Below, one piece after another: positions 1 through 8,669 of a stretch of DNA of 32,831 nt. The notes below the pieces were generated by a model. That model saw only the letters and a list, made by a program, of their open reading frames with translations, searched no databases and was not told the DNA's origin. Both the position numbers and the translations under genes were made by a program. Position 1 is the stretch's first letter. Each line of letters begins with the position of its first letter. Source of the stretch: an uncultured Bacteroidales bacterium (GTDB taxonomy: Bacteria; Bacteroidota; Bacteroidia; Bacteroidales; CAIXZF01); contig CAIXZF010000084.1 of assembly GCA_903923925.1 (NCBI GenBank), forward strand, positions 1 through 32,831. Direction: 5' to 3'.

Positions 1-30
1 ATCGGAAAGAATGACCCCGAAAAGCATATG

Positions 31-211
31 AGCCCTGTAAGGGCGGCCTACCAAATTGAAGGTAAAATCTACAAATATTGTTTCAGAAATAATAATATTA
101 CATCAATTCCGCATCCGATCCTCCTACCAAAAAAAAACCAAATAAACAAAACTAATAATTACATATATTGAACATTTAACCCTAAATCAGGTAGGCCGCC
201 CCTACAGGGCT
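31..211. repeat. Inverted repeat pair flanking a 137-base AT-rich spacer
   Basis: The arm at 31-52 (beginning AGCCCTGTAAGGGCGGCCTA) is the reverse complement of 190-211 with one mismatch over 22 bases. The left arm also contains its own small hairpin, GCCC-TGTAA-GGGC (32-44). The spacer has no convincing gene; the only reading frame there starts inside the repeat. The high GC of the arms against AT-rich surroundings suggests a dispersed repeat or a degenerate mobile-element end. That it recurs in other Bacteroidota genomes is a recollection I cannot check here. Confidence 0.7.
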
Positions 212-235
212 CAACTGTTATTGCGCCGATTTCTA

Positions 236-254
236 CGATGGGCGTTGCCCATCG
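236..254. repeat. Perfect 8-bp hairpin, REP-like
   Basis: CGATGGGC (236-243) and GCCCATCG (247-254) form a perfect 8-bp stem around a 3-base GTT loop. It lies 24 bases beyond the larger inverted repeat and 11 bases before another GC-rich hairpin, so it looks like part of one compound palindromic repeat unit rather than a terminator: no T-run follows. Confidence 0.7.
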
Positions 255-265
255 CTAATGGAAAA

Positions 266-280
266 TGCCCTTACAGGGCA
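266..280. repeat. Short palindrome sharing its core with the 31-211 repeat
   Basis: TGCCC-TTACA-GGGCA is a 5-bp stem with a 5-base loop. The core CCCTTACAGGGC repeats the CCCTGTAAGGGC core of the 31-52 arm in inverted form, linking the two as members of one repeat family. An A-run follows. The rest of 281-416 is AT-rich and shows only a short GAGTTAGAGTTAGAG tandem near 316. Confidence 0.6.
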
Positions 281-416
281 AAAATACAGTTGGTAGTGAA
301 TATGAGTCGTAGTTTGAGTTAGAGTTAGAGTATGACCTGAAGTTCACGAATCAGCATTCAAATTCTTTATTATAATGTAATAATTGAGCAATCCCAAACC
401 ATCTTAAGATTTTTAT

Positions 417-424
417 TAATTTTG
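417..424 (+). promoter_or_regulatory. Candidate -7 element for tig-clpP-clpX
   Basis: TAATTTTG matches the Bacteroidota sigma-A -7 consensus TAnnTTTG exactly and lies about 60 bases before the tig start. No good -33 TTG is seen at the usual distance of roughly 20 bases, so the call rests on the -7 match and its position upstream of a co-directional operon. Confidence 0.5.
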
Positions 425-486
425 CACCCCTTTTCAGGAACAATTAAGGTTTGTTTTGTTATTTAATCATATCATATTTATAAAGC

Positions 487-1941
487 ATGAACATTAGTCG
501 CGAAGATCACAGTAAGCTTGAAGCAACTCTAAAAATTGAATTTACCCCTGAGGACTATAACGAAAAAGTTAACCTCAAACTTAAAGAGTATCAGAAAAAG
601 GCTAATATACCGGGATTCAGACCCGGGAAAGTCCCTTTCGGGATGATAAATAAAATGTACGGAAAGGCTGTGCTGGCTGATGAAGTTAATAAACTCGTTT
701 CTGACTCATTAACGGATTACATCCGCGACAATGAACTCGAAACCCTTGGAACTCCTGTTCCTAATGACGAACTTACTCCAATGATCGACTGGGAGAATCT
801 CGGCAATATTGAGTTCTATTTTGACCTTGGTTTTGCTCCAAAATTCGACCCTGAGCTAGGAGAAAATATCGAAGTCGATTTTTTCAGGATCCAAGCCGAA
901 GAAGAACAAGTTGAAAAAGAAATTGAAATGATCCGCAGATCATACGGCAACTTTGAGCAGGTTGAAACTTCAGAAGAGGGCGACTGGCTTAATGTTGAGC
1001 TGAACGAACTTGCTGAAGACGGCAGCGTTGCTGAAGGTGGTATTACCAATACAAGAAAGGTTTCTACAGTCACCTTCGACAATGAAGATTTTAAGAAAAA
1101 GCTTATCGGAATTAAAAAAGACGACAGTTTTACCATTATCCCTGATGAAGTTGTTAAAGACGCTACTCGTGTTGGCTACCTGCTGAATATTGATGCTGCA
1201 CAGGCTGCAACTATTAGCAGTTCTTTTGAAATGAAAATTATCGACATCGAAAGGATGTCACTTGCGGATATTAACCAGGAACTTTTCGACAAAATTTTTC
1301 CGGGACACAACCTGGCAAATGAAGAAGAGTTCCGCGACAAAATCCGGAAGGATATCGAAATCTCATACAGTCAGGAAAGTAATGCAACCTTCTACAATAA
1401 GGTTAAGGAAACAATGTTAACTGAAATGAACATCGATCTGCCTGAAACCTTCCTTAAAAAATGGTTAAAAGAAAGAGAAGAGGAGAAAGACCACGGTCAT
1501 GATCATCATCACGATCACGATCACGGACATGACCACGATCACGAACATGATCATGAACATGAACACGATCACGATGATTCGAAAGCTGAGCCTGATTATC
1601 CAAAAATCTTTGAATCGATGAAATGGAGGCTTATTGAAGACAGGCTTATCAAAAAGTATGACATAAATGTTGATGCATCAGAAATTAAAGAGTACGTAAA
1701 GGACAGGTACAGAAAGTACTTCCGCAGTCAGGGTGCAATGCCTGCTGATGAATCAGAAGCTGAATCATCAATTGATATGCTTGCGTCCAAGTACATGGAA
1801 AAGAAGGAAGAAATGGAGCAAATCTACGATCTTCTTTATGCTGATAAACTTATTGATTTGTTTAAATCGAAAATAAAAATCAACGATAAATATATTTCAC
1901 ATGAGGAGTTCCACAAAATTGAAGGAACACATCATCATTAA
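487..1941 (+). CDS. tig: Trigger factor (ribosome-associated chaperone) with a His-rich insertion
   Basis: Trigger factor binds the ribosome exit site and shelters nascent chains. The N-terminal ribosome-binding signature GFRPGKVP lies near residue 44, followed by a divergent FKBP-like middle domain (about 150-250) and a helical C-terminal chaperone domain. The protein is 484 aa against about 430-450 for common homologues. Much of the excess is a 30-residue segment, residues 335-364 (1489-1578), made only of D, H, E and G with 15 histidines, inserted in the C-terminal domain; the protein also ends in HHH. Such a segment probably binds Ni, Zn or Cu (inference). It is first in a tight operon with clpP (16-base gap) and clpX, a common bacterial arrangement. 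Start ATG 487 fits the conserved N-terminus. Confidence 0.95.
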   Translation: MNISREDHSKLEATLKIEFTPEDYNEKVNLKLKEYQKKANIPGFRPGKVPFGMINKMYGKAVLADEVNKLVSDSLTDYIRDNELETLGTPVPNDELTPMIDWENLGNIEFYFDLGFAPKFDPELGENIEVDFFRIQAEEEQVEKEIEMIRRSYGNFEQVETSEEGDWLNVELNELAEDGSVAEGGITNTRKVSTVTFDNEDFKKKLIGIKKDDSFTIIPDEVVKDATRVGYLLNIDAAQAATISSSFEMKIIDIERMSLADINQELFDKIFPGHNLANEEEFRDKIRKDIEISYSQESNATFYNKVKETMLTEMNIDLPETFLKKWLKEREEEKDHGHDHHHDHDHGHDHDHEHDHEHEHDHDDSKAEPDYPKIFESMKWRLIEDRLIKKYDINVDASEIKEYVKDRYRKYFRSQGAMPADESEAESSIDMLASKYMEKKEEMEQIYDLLYADKLIDLFKSKIKINDKYISHEEFHKIEGTHHH

Positions 1942-1957
1942 TTAAACACCCGGTAAA

Positions 1958-2632
1958 ATGAATGAATTCAGAAAATATGCTGTAAAGCACCTTGGGTTTA
2001 ACAGTACAACCCTCGATAAATATACTTCAGTAGCAAAGGGTTACATCTCCCCAACTATTATTGAAGAGCGACAATTAAATATTGCCACCATGGACGTTTT
2101 CTCGCGTTTAATGATGGACAGGATTATTTTCCTTGGAGTTCCTATTGATGATTACGTTGCCAATATTATTCAGGCACAGTTACTTTTTCTTGAATCCGTT
2201 GATTCAAAGAAAGACATTCAGATTTACCTGAACACTCCGGGAGGTTCTGTATATGCTGGTTTGGGAATTTATGACACAATGCAGTATATTGCACCGGACA
2301 TTGCCACGATTTGTACAGGAATTGCTGCCTCAATGGGAGCAGTATTACTTTGTGCAGGACAGGCCGGAAAACGGACAGCACTTCCGCATTCACGGATTCT
2401 GATTCATCAACCCATGGGTGGTGCCGAAGGACAAGCTTCTGATATTGAGATTACAGCACGTGAGATTTTAAAACTCAAGAAAGAATTGTACGATATAATT
2501 GCTGCACACAGTGGGCAGGCATTTAAGAAGATTGAGAAAGATTCTGACAGAGATTACTGGATGACAGCTGAAGAAGCCAAGGCTTATGGTATGATTGATG
2601 AGATTTTACAAAGGGAAAAATCAGCAAAATAG
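1958..2632 (+). CDS. clpP: ATP-dependent Clp protease proteolytic subunit
   Basis: ClpP is the serine-protease barrel that degrades substrates unfolded and fed by ClpX. The catalytic triad is visible: Ser125 in GIAASMGA, His150 in RILIHQPMGG and Asp199 in DSDRDYW. The SLVGP-like substrate strands and the C-terminal AKAYGMIDEI motif are intact. At 224 aa it is somewhat longer than the roughly 195-207 aa of E. coli-type ClpP because of an N-terminal extension of about 30 residues, which may include a cleaved propeptide. It sits 16 bases after tig and 33 bases before clpX, so the protease and its unfoldase are probably co-transcribed. Confidence 0.97.
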   Translation: MNEFRKYAVKHLGFNSTTLDKYTSVAKGYISPTIIEERQLNIATMDVFSRLMMDRIIFLGVPIDDYVANIIQAQLLFLESVDSKKDIQIYLNTPGGSVYAGLGIYDTMQYIAPDIATICTGIAASMGAVLLCAGQAGKRTALPHSRILIHQPMGGAEGQASDIEITAREILKLKKELYDIIAAHSGQAFKKIEKDSDRDYWMTAEEAKAYGMIDEILQREKSAK

Positions 2633-2665
2633 TTTACGGATTATTATATGTATTTAGCTTAATCG

Positions 2666-3907
2666 ATGGCAAAGTCTGTGGAGAAATGTTCTTTTTGTGG
2701 TAGAGACCGCAAGCTGGTTAAAATGCTTATTTCTGGTTTGGATGCCCACATATGTGATGAGTGTGTCGATCAGGCAAAGCTGATTGTTGGCGAAGAACTG
2801 GGAGCCAGGCCGGCCGATGCTTTCAGCGCTTCCGACCTGCTTAAACCAATGCAAATTAAGCAAAAACTCGACGAATATGTTATTGGCCAGGAGGATGCAA
2901 AAAAGGTTCTGAGTGTTGCTGTTTACAATCATTACAAGCGAATAAATCAACAGAAATCGGGCAATAAGCAGGAAGATGATATTGAGATTGAGAAAAGCAA
3001 TGTCATTTTAACAGGAGAAACAGGAACCGGTAAAACCTTGCTTGCACGGTCGATTGCAAGACTTCTCAAGGTTCCATTCTGCATTGCTGATGCCACTGTT
3101 TTAACTGAAGCCGGTTATGTTGGTGAGGATGTTGAAAATATCCTGGTTCGTTTATTACAAGTAGCCGATTACAATGTTGCAGCCGCAGAGCGTGGCATTG
3201 TTTTTATAGATGAAATCGATAAAATTTCGCGTAAAAGTGATAATCCTTCTATTACCCGTGATGTTTCTGGCGAGGGTGTTCAGCAGGCATTGCTAAAGCT
3301 TCTGGAAGGAGCAATAGTTAATGTTCCTCCCCAGGGCGGGAGAAAACATCCTGAGCAGAAAATGATTCAGGTAAATACTCAGAATATCCTTTTTATTTCA
3401 GGTGGTGCTTTTGACGGAATAGACAAAAGAATTGCCTCACGTTTGAATACAAACGTAATGGGATATACGGCTGATAAGGATAAATATAGAATTGATAAGG
3501 AAAATTTGCTGCAATATATTGCCCCTCAGGATCTTAAAAGTTTTGGTCTGATTCCTGAACTCGTTGGAAGATTCCCTGTTGTAACCTACCTCTCCCCTCT
3601 CGACAAGGGCGCTTTAAAGCGAATCCTGACAGAACCCAAAAATGCAATTACCAAACAGTTTACTAAGCTATTTGATTTAGATGGCATTAGTTTGGTTTTT
3701 ACAGATGAGGCACTCGATTTTGTTGTTGATAAAGCAATTGAATTTAAAGTTGGTGCAAGAGGTTTGCGCTCGATACTGGAAGCAATTATGACAGATGCAA
3801 TGTTTGAGTTGCCTTCGATGAGCAAAGTAAAAGAACTCATTGTAACGCCTGAATATGCAGAGGAAAGACTTCTTAAGACGAATATCACGAAATTAAAAGT
3901 TGCATAA
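2666..3907 (+). CDS. clpX: ClpX AAA+ unfoldase, ATP-binding subunit of ClpXP
   Basis: ClpX recognises tagged substrates, unfolds them with ATP and threads them into ClpP. The N-terminal C4 zinc-binding domain is seen as CSFCGRD near residue 8 and CDEC near residue 31. The AAA+ module has Walker A GETGTGKT, Walker B FIDEIDKI and the arginine-finger/sensor region ending in [11 protein letters not shown]. At 413 aa it is of normal length. The Walker A carries Glu where many ClpX proteins have Pro (GPTGxGKT); the functional Gly, Lys and Thr are kept. Third gene of the tig-clpP-clpX run. Confidence 0.97.
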   Translation: MAKSVEKCSFCGRDRKLVKMLISGLDAHICDECVDQAKLIVGEELGARPADAFSASDLLKPMQIKQKLDEYVIGQEDAKKVLSVAVYNHYKRINQQKSGNKQEDDIEIEKSNVILTGETGTGKTLLARSIARLLKVPFCIADATVLTEAGYVGEDVENILVRLLQVADYNVAAAERGIVFIDEIDKISRKSDNPSITRDVSGEGVQQALLKLLEGAIVNVPPQGGRKHPEQKMIQVNTQNILFISGGAFDGIDKRIASRLNTNVMGYTADKDKYRIDKENLLQYIAPQDLKSFGLIPELVGRFPVVTYLSPLDKGALKRILTEPKNAITKQFTKLFDLDGISLVFTDEALDFVVDKAIEFKVGARGLRSILEAIMTDAMFELPSMSKVKELIVTPEYAEERLLKTNITKLKVA

Positions 3908-3951
3908 TATTTGATATGGTGTTGAAATAATTCAATTAATACGGCCCGGCC

Positions 3952-4539
3952 TTGAAAAAATCAACACCATATTTGTTGTTCCTAATGCTGATATTTATAT
4001 CATTATCAGCTAATTCACAAAATGATACAATACTTTCGAAGTTTCAAATCGTAAACGGGGATACTATTCCTTTTGTGGATCTACCAGAATCTGTTGTGTC
4101 CAATCTGACCGGAAATCCTGATTCGAAAGAAGCAGCAAGAATTGCGCGTTTGATCAGGAATGTCAAAAAGGTTTATCCCTATGCTAAACTAGCCGGGATT
4201 CGGTTTAAGGAAGCCAATGTTGAGTTGAGCAATGCAAAAACCAAGAGAGACAAACGGCAAATTCTCAATGGTATAGAGGATGAGATCAATAACAAATATG
4301 GCAAGGAGCTTAAGAATCTGACTATAACGCAAGGTAAGATCCTGATTAAACTGATTGACAGGGAAACCGGAAATTCATCTTACGACATCGTAAAAGAGAT
4401 GAAAGGAATGTTTGTTGCCTTTTTCTATCAGAATTTTGCCAGATTCTGGGGTTACGATCTGCGCAGCAAATATGATGGAGCCGGAGAAGATAAGGAAATT
4501 GAGACTATTGTTTTGCTGATACAGTCAGGAGGTTTGTGA
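3952..4539 (+). CDS. Secreted DUF4294 family protein
   Basis: The protein is 195 aa with a signal peptide (KKSTPYLLFLMLIFISLSANSQ), so it is exported. The body, with the motif VYPYAKLAG followed by charged helices and a FYQNFARFWGYDLRSKYD segment, matches my recollection of DUF4294, a Bacteroidota family of unknown function. The start is a TTG at 3952: it supplies the positively charged KK before the hydrophobic core, whereas the next in-frame ATG (3985) would remove half the signal peptide. It lies 44 bases after clpX on the same strand and could be read through from that operon. The next gene converges with only 3 bases between stops. Confidence 0.75.
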   Translation: MKKSTPYLLFLMLIFISLSANSQNDTILSKFQIVNGDTIPFVDLPESVVSNLTGNPDSKEAARIARLIRNVKKVYPYAKLAGIRFKEANVELSNAKTKRDKRQILNGIEDEINNKYGKELKNLTITQGKILIKLIDRETGNSSYDIVKEMKGMFVAFFYQNFARFWGYDLRSKYDGAGEDKEIETIVLLIQSGGL

Positions 4540-4542
4540 ACT

Positions 4543-5958
4543 TTATTTGCCCCTGCCTAGAGCCACAATCATAACTGTGTAAATCAGAATTTTAAAATCC
4601 ATTGCCAGCGACATGTTCTCAATGTAAAGCAGGTCGTATTTTAATCTGTCGACCATTTGGTCAACGTTTTCTGCATATCCGTATTTTACCTGTCCCCATG
4701 AAGTAATGCCCGGCTTTACTTTGTGCAGCAATCGGTAATGAGGGGCTTTATCAACGATTTGCTGAATGAAATACAATCGCTCAGGCCGTGGACCCACTAA
4801 GGACATATCTCCTTTTAAAACGGAGTAGAATTGCGGAATTTCATCAAGTCTGACCTTACGTAAAAATAATCCAAAAGGAGTAATCCTGACATCGTTTTTA
4901 GAGGAGAGCATCGGCTTCTCAATTTCCGCATTCTGATACATAGATCGGAATTTATGCATCACGAAAGGTTTTCCATGAATCCCCATTCTCTCCTGAGAAT
5001 AAATAACGGGTCCCCGGGATGAGAGTTTTACGATGATGGCTGTAATGATGTATACCGGGATCAGAATAAGAATAGCGATCAGAGAAACAACAACGTCGAT
5101 AATTCGTTTCAGCGACATTTGCCATTGAGGCATTAAGTCGGGGGAAACCTGGATAAGTGGGGCATGAAAAATTGAAGTCATTTTAACCGACCCGGTGAGA
5201 AAGTCTTTCATATCAGGAATTATCTTGAGTACTACTTCTGTGTCTTCAAGTGCCGTAATGATATTCTCAACGGTTTGGTGCTCTGAAGGTCCTACTGCTA
5301 TAATTACTTCCTCTATCTGGTGCTGCAGGATAATAGCTTTTAGTTCAATATAGTTGCCTAAGCGTGGAAGGTATTCTTTTATCTGATTCGGAGAAGACTC
5401 AATAATATCAACATAACCTACAAATTTGTTACCCGAAGGTTCTACCTGATTTTCAATTTCATTGTATATTTTCATTGCATTACCATTAGAGCCCACAATT
5501 ATTGTTGGAAAACCAATGATTTTCCTGTGAATTTTATGGGCAGTAATAGATGTTAATACAAGTCGTGGAATATAGGTAAGAATAAAATGAAGGCTGAAAA
5601 GCACCATAAAAAGCCGGTAGTACGACTTGTAGGTAACTATAATATCATCAAGAATTAAAGCAAAAAACAGGATTATAACGCCGATAAGTGTAATCAGGAT
5701 TGTGTGCCCCAACTCTTTAAGCCTTGCTTTACGGTATATTTTTCGGTAATTCCCGATGATATAATACAGGATCAGCCAGAAAAGCGGGATCAGACTTACG
5801 CCATAGTAAAACTTCGGATCGATAAGAATAAGATCAAGATCACTGATAACTACAGGTTCCACCGAATACTTCCTGTAAATATAAAACATCGCCCAGGCCA
5901 GTGCGGCTGAAAAATAATCTGCAATCAAATACTTAGTGACCTGTAGATATTTATTCAT
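4543..5958 (-). CDS. WcaJ-like polyprenyl-phosphate glycosyl-1-phosphate transferase
   Basis: This family starts exopolysaccharide or O-antigen repeat units by moving a sugar-1-phosphate from a nucleotide sugar to undecaprenyl phosphate in the inner membrane. The 471-aa protein shows four N-terminal membrane segments, a Rossmann-like CoA-binding-type middle region, then the C-terminal catalytic domain: membrane helix IIDVVVSLIAILILIP, QERMGIHGKPF, HKFRSM, RKVRLDEIPQF and SLVGPRPE. The start is taken as ATG 5958; the TTG directly before it is a less likely start. It is 9 bases after a lipoprotein gene, so the two are probably co-transcribed. Apart from a GT2 enzyme and a GT-C-like protein elsewhere, no polysaccharide cluster surrounds it. 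Confidence 0.9.
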   Translation of the reverse strand: MNKYLQVTKYLIADYFSAALAWAMFYIYRKYSVEPVVISDLDLILIDPKFYYGVSLIPLFWLILYYIIGNYRKIYRKARLKELGHTILITLIGVIILFFALILDDIIVTYKSYYRLFMVLFSLHFILTYIPRLVLTSITAHKIHRKIIGFPTIIVGSNGNAMKIYNEIENQVEPSGNKFVGYVDIIESSPNQIKEYLPRLGNYIELKAIILQHQIEEVIIAVGPSEHQTVENIITALEDTEVVLKIIPDMKDFLTGSVKMTSIFHAPLIQVSPDLMPQWQMSLKRIIDVVVSLIAILILIPVYIITAIIVKLSSRGPVIYSQERMGIHGKPFVMHKFRSMYQNAEIEKPMLSSKNDVRITPFGLFLRKVRLDEIPQFYSVLKGDMSLVGPRPERLYFIQQIVDKAPHYRLLHKVKPGITSWGQVKYGYAENVDQMVDRLKYDLLYIENMSLAMDFKILIYTVMIVALGRGK

Positions 5959-5967
5959 CAAAATTAC

Positions 5968-6843
5968 TTAGAAATGTAAAAGTTTGATATTATCGAAAAG
6001 CAATAGTGGGGTATCACCGTCATTGTCGTTAAGTGCTGCAAAAAACACTTTAAAGACAATTACATCCTTATACATTTCCTGAAGTTTCGGAGTAAGGTTA
6101 ATATATATTTTATTCCAGTTAGCTGATGGATTTAACACTATAACAGCACTTTGGACAACTTGACCCTGAGATTCTCCAAAAAGTCCGATAGTTACTCTGT
6201 TATTGGTTTTGTAATTTAGTTCCAGAAAGCATTTTCCGCCCAGAGTTGGAAGTGAGTAGGTGTTAATGGTAGCACATTCAAATAAAGTATCATGCGCTTT
6301 CATGTGGACTATTCCCGAATAGTTGCCTTCAAAAACCAGTTGGGGGTCAGAAGTTTTATCCAGAATTGTATCACTCCGGGAGGTTTTCTCCATTGAAACA
6401 CCACCGGCTTCGAAACTTTCCATCCATGAAAAAACAACACCATCGTAATAGGTAACAGATGGACTTATTGTGGAAACGGAATCTTCTGCCAGATAAACTG
6501 AGCCAGTGTAAGGCTGATAGAAAGGATAATCAACTCTGGTGCCAGAGATCCCGTTCATTTTTATACCCGCTTTTATACGAATATCGTGTTTACCCTTTTT
6601 AAGAACAGGAACTTCAGCAGGTAACTGAAATGCACCAATCAGTTCATCATCAACATAAATCCAGGCATCAGTAATTTTGGCTGAAGATGAGCCATTACCA
6701 AAACCAGCTGTAAAATGAATACTATCTATTTTTATGTAGGAAGGAATGGTCTGATCACCATCGAATTTATCGCAGGAGATAATTAAAAATCCGGCGAGAA
6801 CAGAAAAGAAAAAAAACCTCCAGTTGAGATATAAACTATTCAT
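5968..6843 (-). CDS. Predicted lipoprotein of unknown function
   Basis: The protein is 291 aa. It begins with a charged/aromatic N-terminus, a hydrophobic stretch and a lipobox LIISC (Cys near residue 24), followed by DKFDGDQT, so it is probably lipidated. The rest is predicted beta-rich; a PEGA-like segment (DELIGAFQLPAEVPVLKKGKH) suggests an all-beta surface domain near residues 65-95. I do not recognise the family. It immediately precedes the WcaJ-like transferase, suggesting an envelope or polysaccharide-linked role (inference). The 95 bases upstream hold no clear TAnnTTTG element. Confidence 0.75.
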   Translation of the reverse strand: MNSLYLNWRFFFFSVLAGFLIISCDKFDGDQTIPSYIKIDSIHFTAGFGNGSSSAKITDAWIYVDDELIGAFQLPAEVPVLKKGKHDIRIKAGIKMNGISGTRVDYPFYQPYTGSVYLAEDSVSTISPSVTYYDGVVFSWMESFEAGGVSMEKTSRSDTILDKTSDPQLVFEGNYSGIVHMKAHDTLFECATINTYSLPTLGGKCFLELNYKTNNRVTIGLFGESQGQVVQSAVIVLNPSANWNKIYINLTPKLQEMYKDVIVFKVFFAALNDNDGDTPLLLFDNIKLLHF

Positions 6844-6938
6844 AGGCCTTAAAAACCTGAAACTAATGGGAAAGTATAACGTATAATGACCCCTCTTATT
6901 TTGAGGACCGGCAGAATTTAGATTGCGTATAAATAAGT

Positions 6939-7910
6939 TCAGGTATTTAACTTTTCAATAATGCGGTAAGCTACGTCCAGCGCGTTATAGCCATCCATTA
7001 TAGTTACCGGAGGTTCAGTATTGGTAATAATTGCTGCGGCAAAACTTTCCAGTTCCCGCTGGATTGCATTAATTGATTCTATTTCAGGACGTTCAAAGAA
7101 TATTTGTTTGCTTCCTTTGCCATTTCCCAGATCAATCATCATTGCAAATGGATCGGCATTTGCCGGATCAATATTTTTCATGCGGATAATTTCTGTTTCC
7201 TTTTCGAGGAAATCGACAGAAATATATGCGTCTTTCTGAAAGAATCTTGTTTTTCGCATATTTTTCATGGAAAGCCTGCTGGCTGTAAGATTTGCAACGC
7301 AGCCATTTTCAAATTCGATGCGGGCATTGCAAATATCAGGGGTATCACTAACTACAGCAACACCACTGGCGCTAACCTTTTTCACATTCGATCGAACCAC
7401 GCTCATCACAATATCAATATCATGAATCATCAGATCGAGAATTACAGGGACATCAGTACCCCGGGGATTAAACTGAGCCAGTCGGTGAGATTCTATAAAA
7501 AGAGGTTGATTTAAGTATGGTAATGCTGCTAAAAATGCCGGATTAAAGCGTTCAACATGTCCAACCTGAACCTTAACATTAGCTTCATTGGCAATTTTAA
7601 TTAACTCGGTTGCTTCTGCAGGAGTTGTAACAATTGGTTTCTCAATAAACACATGTTTCGATTTGCGTAAAGAAAGTGAAGCACAATCGAAATGAGAAAC
7701 AGTTGGCGTAACAATATCCACAACATCTACAGCATCAACAAGTGATTCAATGGAATCAAACCGTTTAACTCCCAGGTCCTGTTCAACTTTAAATGCATTT
7801 TCCTCATCCGCATCATAAAATCCGATAATTTCATAATCGGGAATCATTTTCAGGCATTTAAGATGAATTTTTCCCAAATGGCCGGCACCCAGCACACCAA
7901 TTCGAAGCAT
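6939..7910 (-). CDS. Gfo/Idh/MocA family NAD(P)-dependent oxidoreductase
   Basis: The family oxidises or reduces sugars and sugar-like substrates with NAD(P). The Rossmann motif GVLGAGHLG begins at residue 5, the conserved EKP is at residues 90-92, and DLMIHDID (159-166) holds the usual catalytic-region His163. Length is 323 aa from ATG 7910, typical for the family. A longer frame reaching 8048 would overlap the divergent pcm gene and add 46 residues unlike the family, so I reject it. A perfect -7 motif on this strand lies 16 bases before ATG 7910. The substrate cannot be read from sequence. Confidence 0.9.
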   Translation of the reverse strand: MLRIGVLGAGHLGKIHLKCLKMIPDYEIIGFYDADEENAFKVEQDLGVKRFDSIESLVDAVDVVDIVTPTVSHFDCASLSLRKSKHVFIEKPIVTTPAEATELIKIANEANVKVQVGHVERFNPAFLAALPYLNQPLFIESHRLAQFNPRGTDVPVILDLMIHDIDIVMSVVRSNVKKVSASGVAVVSDTPDICNARIEFENGCVANLTASRLSMKNMRKTRFFQKDAYISVDFLEKETEIIRMKNIDPANADPFAMMIDLGNGKGSKQIFFERPEIESINAIQRELESFAAAIITNTEPPVTIMDGYNALDVAYRIIEKLNT

Positions 7911-7925
7911 ATGTTGATTTTTTAG

Positions 7926-7933
7926 CAAAAGTA
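7926..7933 (-). promoter_or_regulatory. Candidate -7 element for the Gfo/Idh/MocA gene
   Basis: On the minus strand this reads TACTTTTG, an exact TAnnTTTG match, placing the transcription start roughly 5-10 bases before ATG 7910. It supports the short start. No clear -33 TTG is seen. Confidence 0.5.
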
Positions 7934-7990
7934 AGTTTTTTTTGCCGCTGTGGAAATGATTACTTTCGCAATTTACGTGTAATATCAGAG

Positions 7991-8647
7991 ATGAATTTCG
8001 AAGACACATATCGCCATAAGGGTTTACGCAAGAAACTGGTGGAAACAATCCGCCAGAAAGGCATTAAAGATGAGAAAGTACTTCAGGCTATTGAGAAGAT
8101 ACCCAGGCATTATTTTTTCGATTCAGCGTTTTTATCATTTGCTTACGAGGATAAGGCCTTCCCAATTGGCGCCGGACAAACTATTTCCCAGCCATATACA
8201 GTAGCTTTTCAATCAGAACTCCTTGACATACATAAAGGGGATAAAGTTCTGGAAGTTGGCACTGGTAGCGGTTATCAGGCCTGTATTCTTTCTGAAATGG
8301 GGGCAAAAGTATTCAGCATTGAGCGTCAAAAAAGTCTTTTCATGAAGGTAAAGGAGTTCTTACCTCAATTAAATTACCCGATTAAAGTGTTTTATGGTGA
8401 TGGATATAAGGGTTTGCCAACTTTTGCTCCCTTCGATAAAATTATCATAACAGCGGCTGCACCGTATATCCCGGAACCGCTGAAGGAACAATTGAAAGTA
8501 GGTGGTATAATGCTGGTACCTCTTGGTGGAGGCGATATTCAAATAATGACCAGCTTACACAAAGTATCTGAAACCGAATTTATATCCCGGGAATATGGTG
8601 CTTTCAGATTTGTTCCGCTGCTGCAGGATAAAGCCAACGATAAGTAA
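7991..8647 (+). CDS. pcm: Protein-L-isoaspartate O-methyltransferase
   Basis: Pcm uses S-adenosylmethionine to methylate isoaspartyl residues in aged proteins so they can revert to aspartate. The 218-aa protein has the family signature FPIGAGQTISQPYTVAFQ, the SAM-binding loop VLEVGTGSGYQ and the late motif IIITAAAPYIPEPLKEQL. Length is typical. A weaker -7-like motif, TACTTTCG (7961-7968), lies 22 bases before the start. It is divergent from the oxidoreductase and converges on the TonB-dependent receptor 19 bases downstream. Confidence 0.95.
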   Translation: MNFEDTYRHKGLRKKLVETIRQKGIKDEKVLQAIEKIPRHYFFDSAFLSFAYEDKAFPIGAGQTISQPYTVAFQSELLDIHKGDKVLEVGTGSGYQACILSEMGAKVFSIERQKSLFMKVKEFLPQLNYPIKVFYGDGYKGLPTFAPFDKIIITAAAPYIPEPLKEQLKVGGIMLVPLGGGDIQIMTSLHKVSETEFISREYGAFRFVPLLQDKANDK

Positions 8648-8669
8648 GGAATGACTGTTTAATTCCTTA
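8645..8669. terminator. Weak inverted repeat between convergent genes
   Basis: TAAGGAAT (8645-8652) and ATTCCTTA (8662-8669) form a perfect 8-bp stem with a 9-base loop between the convergent stops of pcm and the TonB-dependent receptor. The stem is AT-rich and no T-run follows on either strand, so terminator function is only possible. Confidence 0.3.

Noticed and set aside
28-170. Small plus-strand frame starting ATGAGCCCTGTAAGG
   Set aside because: It begins inside the GC-rich inverted repeat, has low-complexity AT-driven composition (many N, I, K, Y) and no upstream signals; it is best explained as repeat plus AT-rich spacer.
7104-7514. 136-residue plus-strand frame opposite the oxidoreductase
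   Set aside because: It lies wholly antisense to a strongly supported gene, has His/Ile/Asn-biased composition and no recognisable motif.
7911-8048. N-terminal extension of the Gfo/Idh/MocA frame to 8048
   Set aside because: It overlaps the divergent pcm start, does not resemble the family and would span the -7 element; ATG 7910 gives the normal Rossmann N-terminus.
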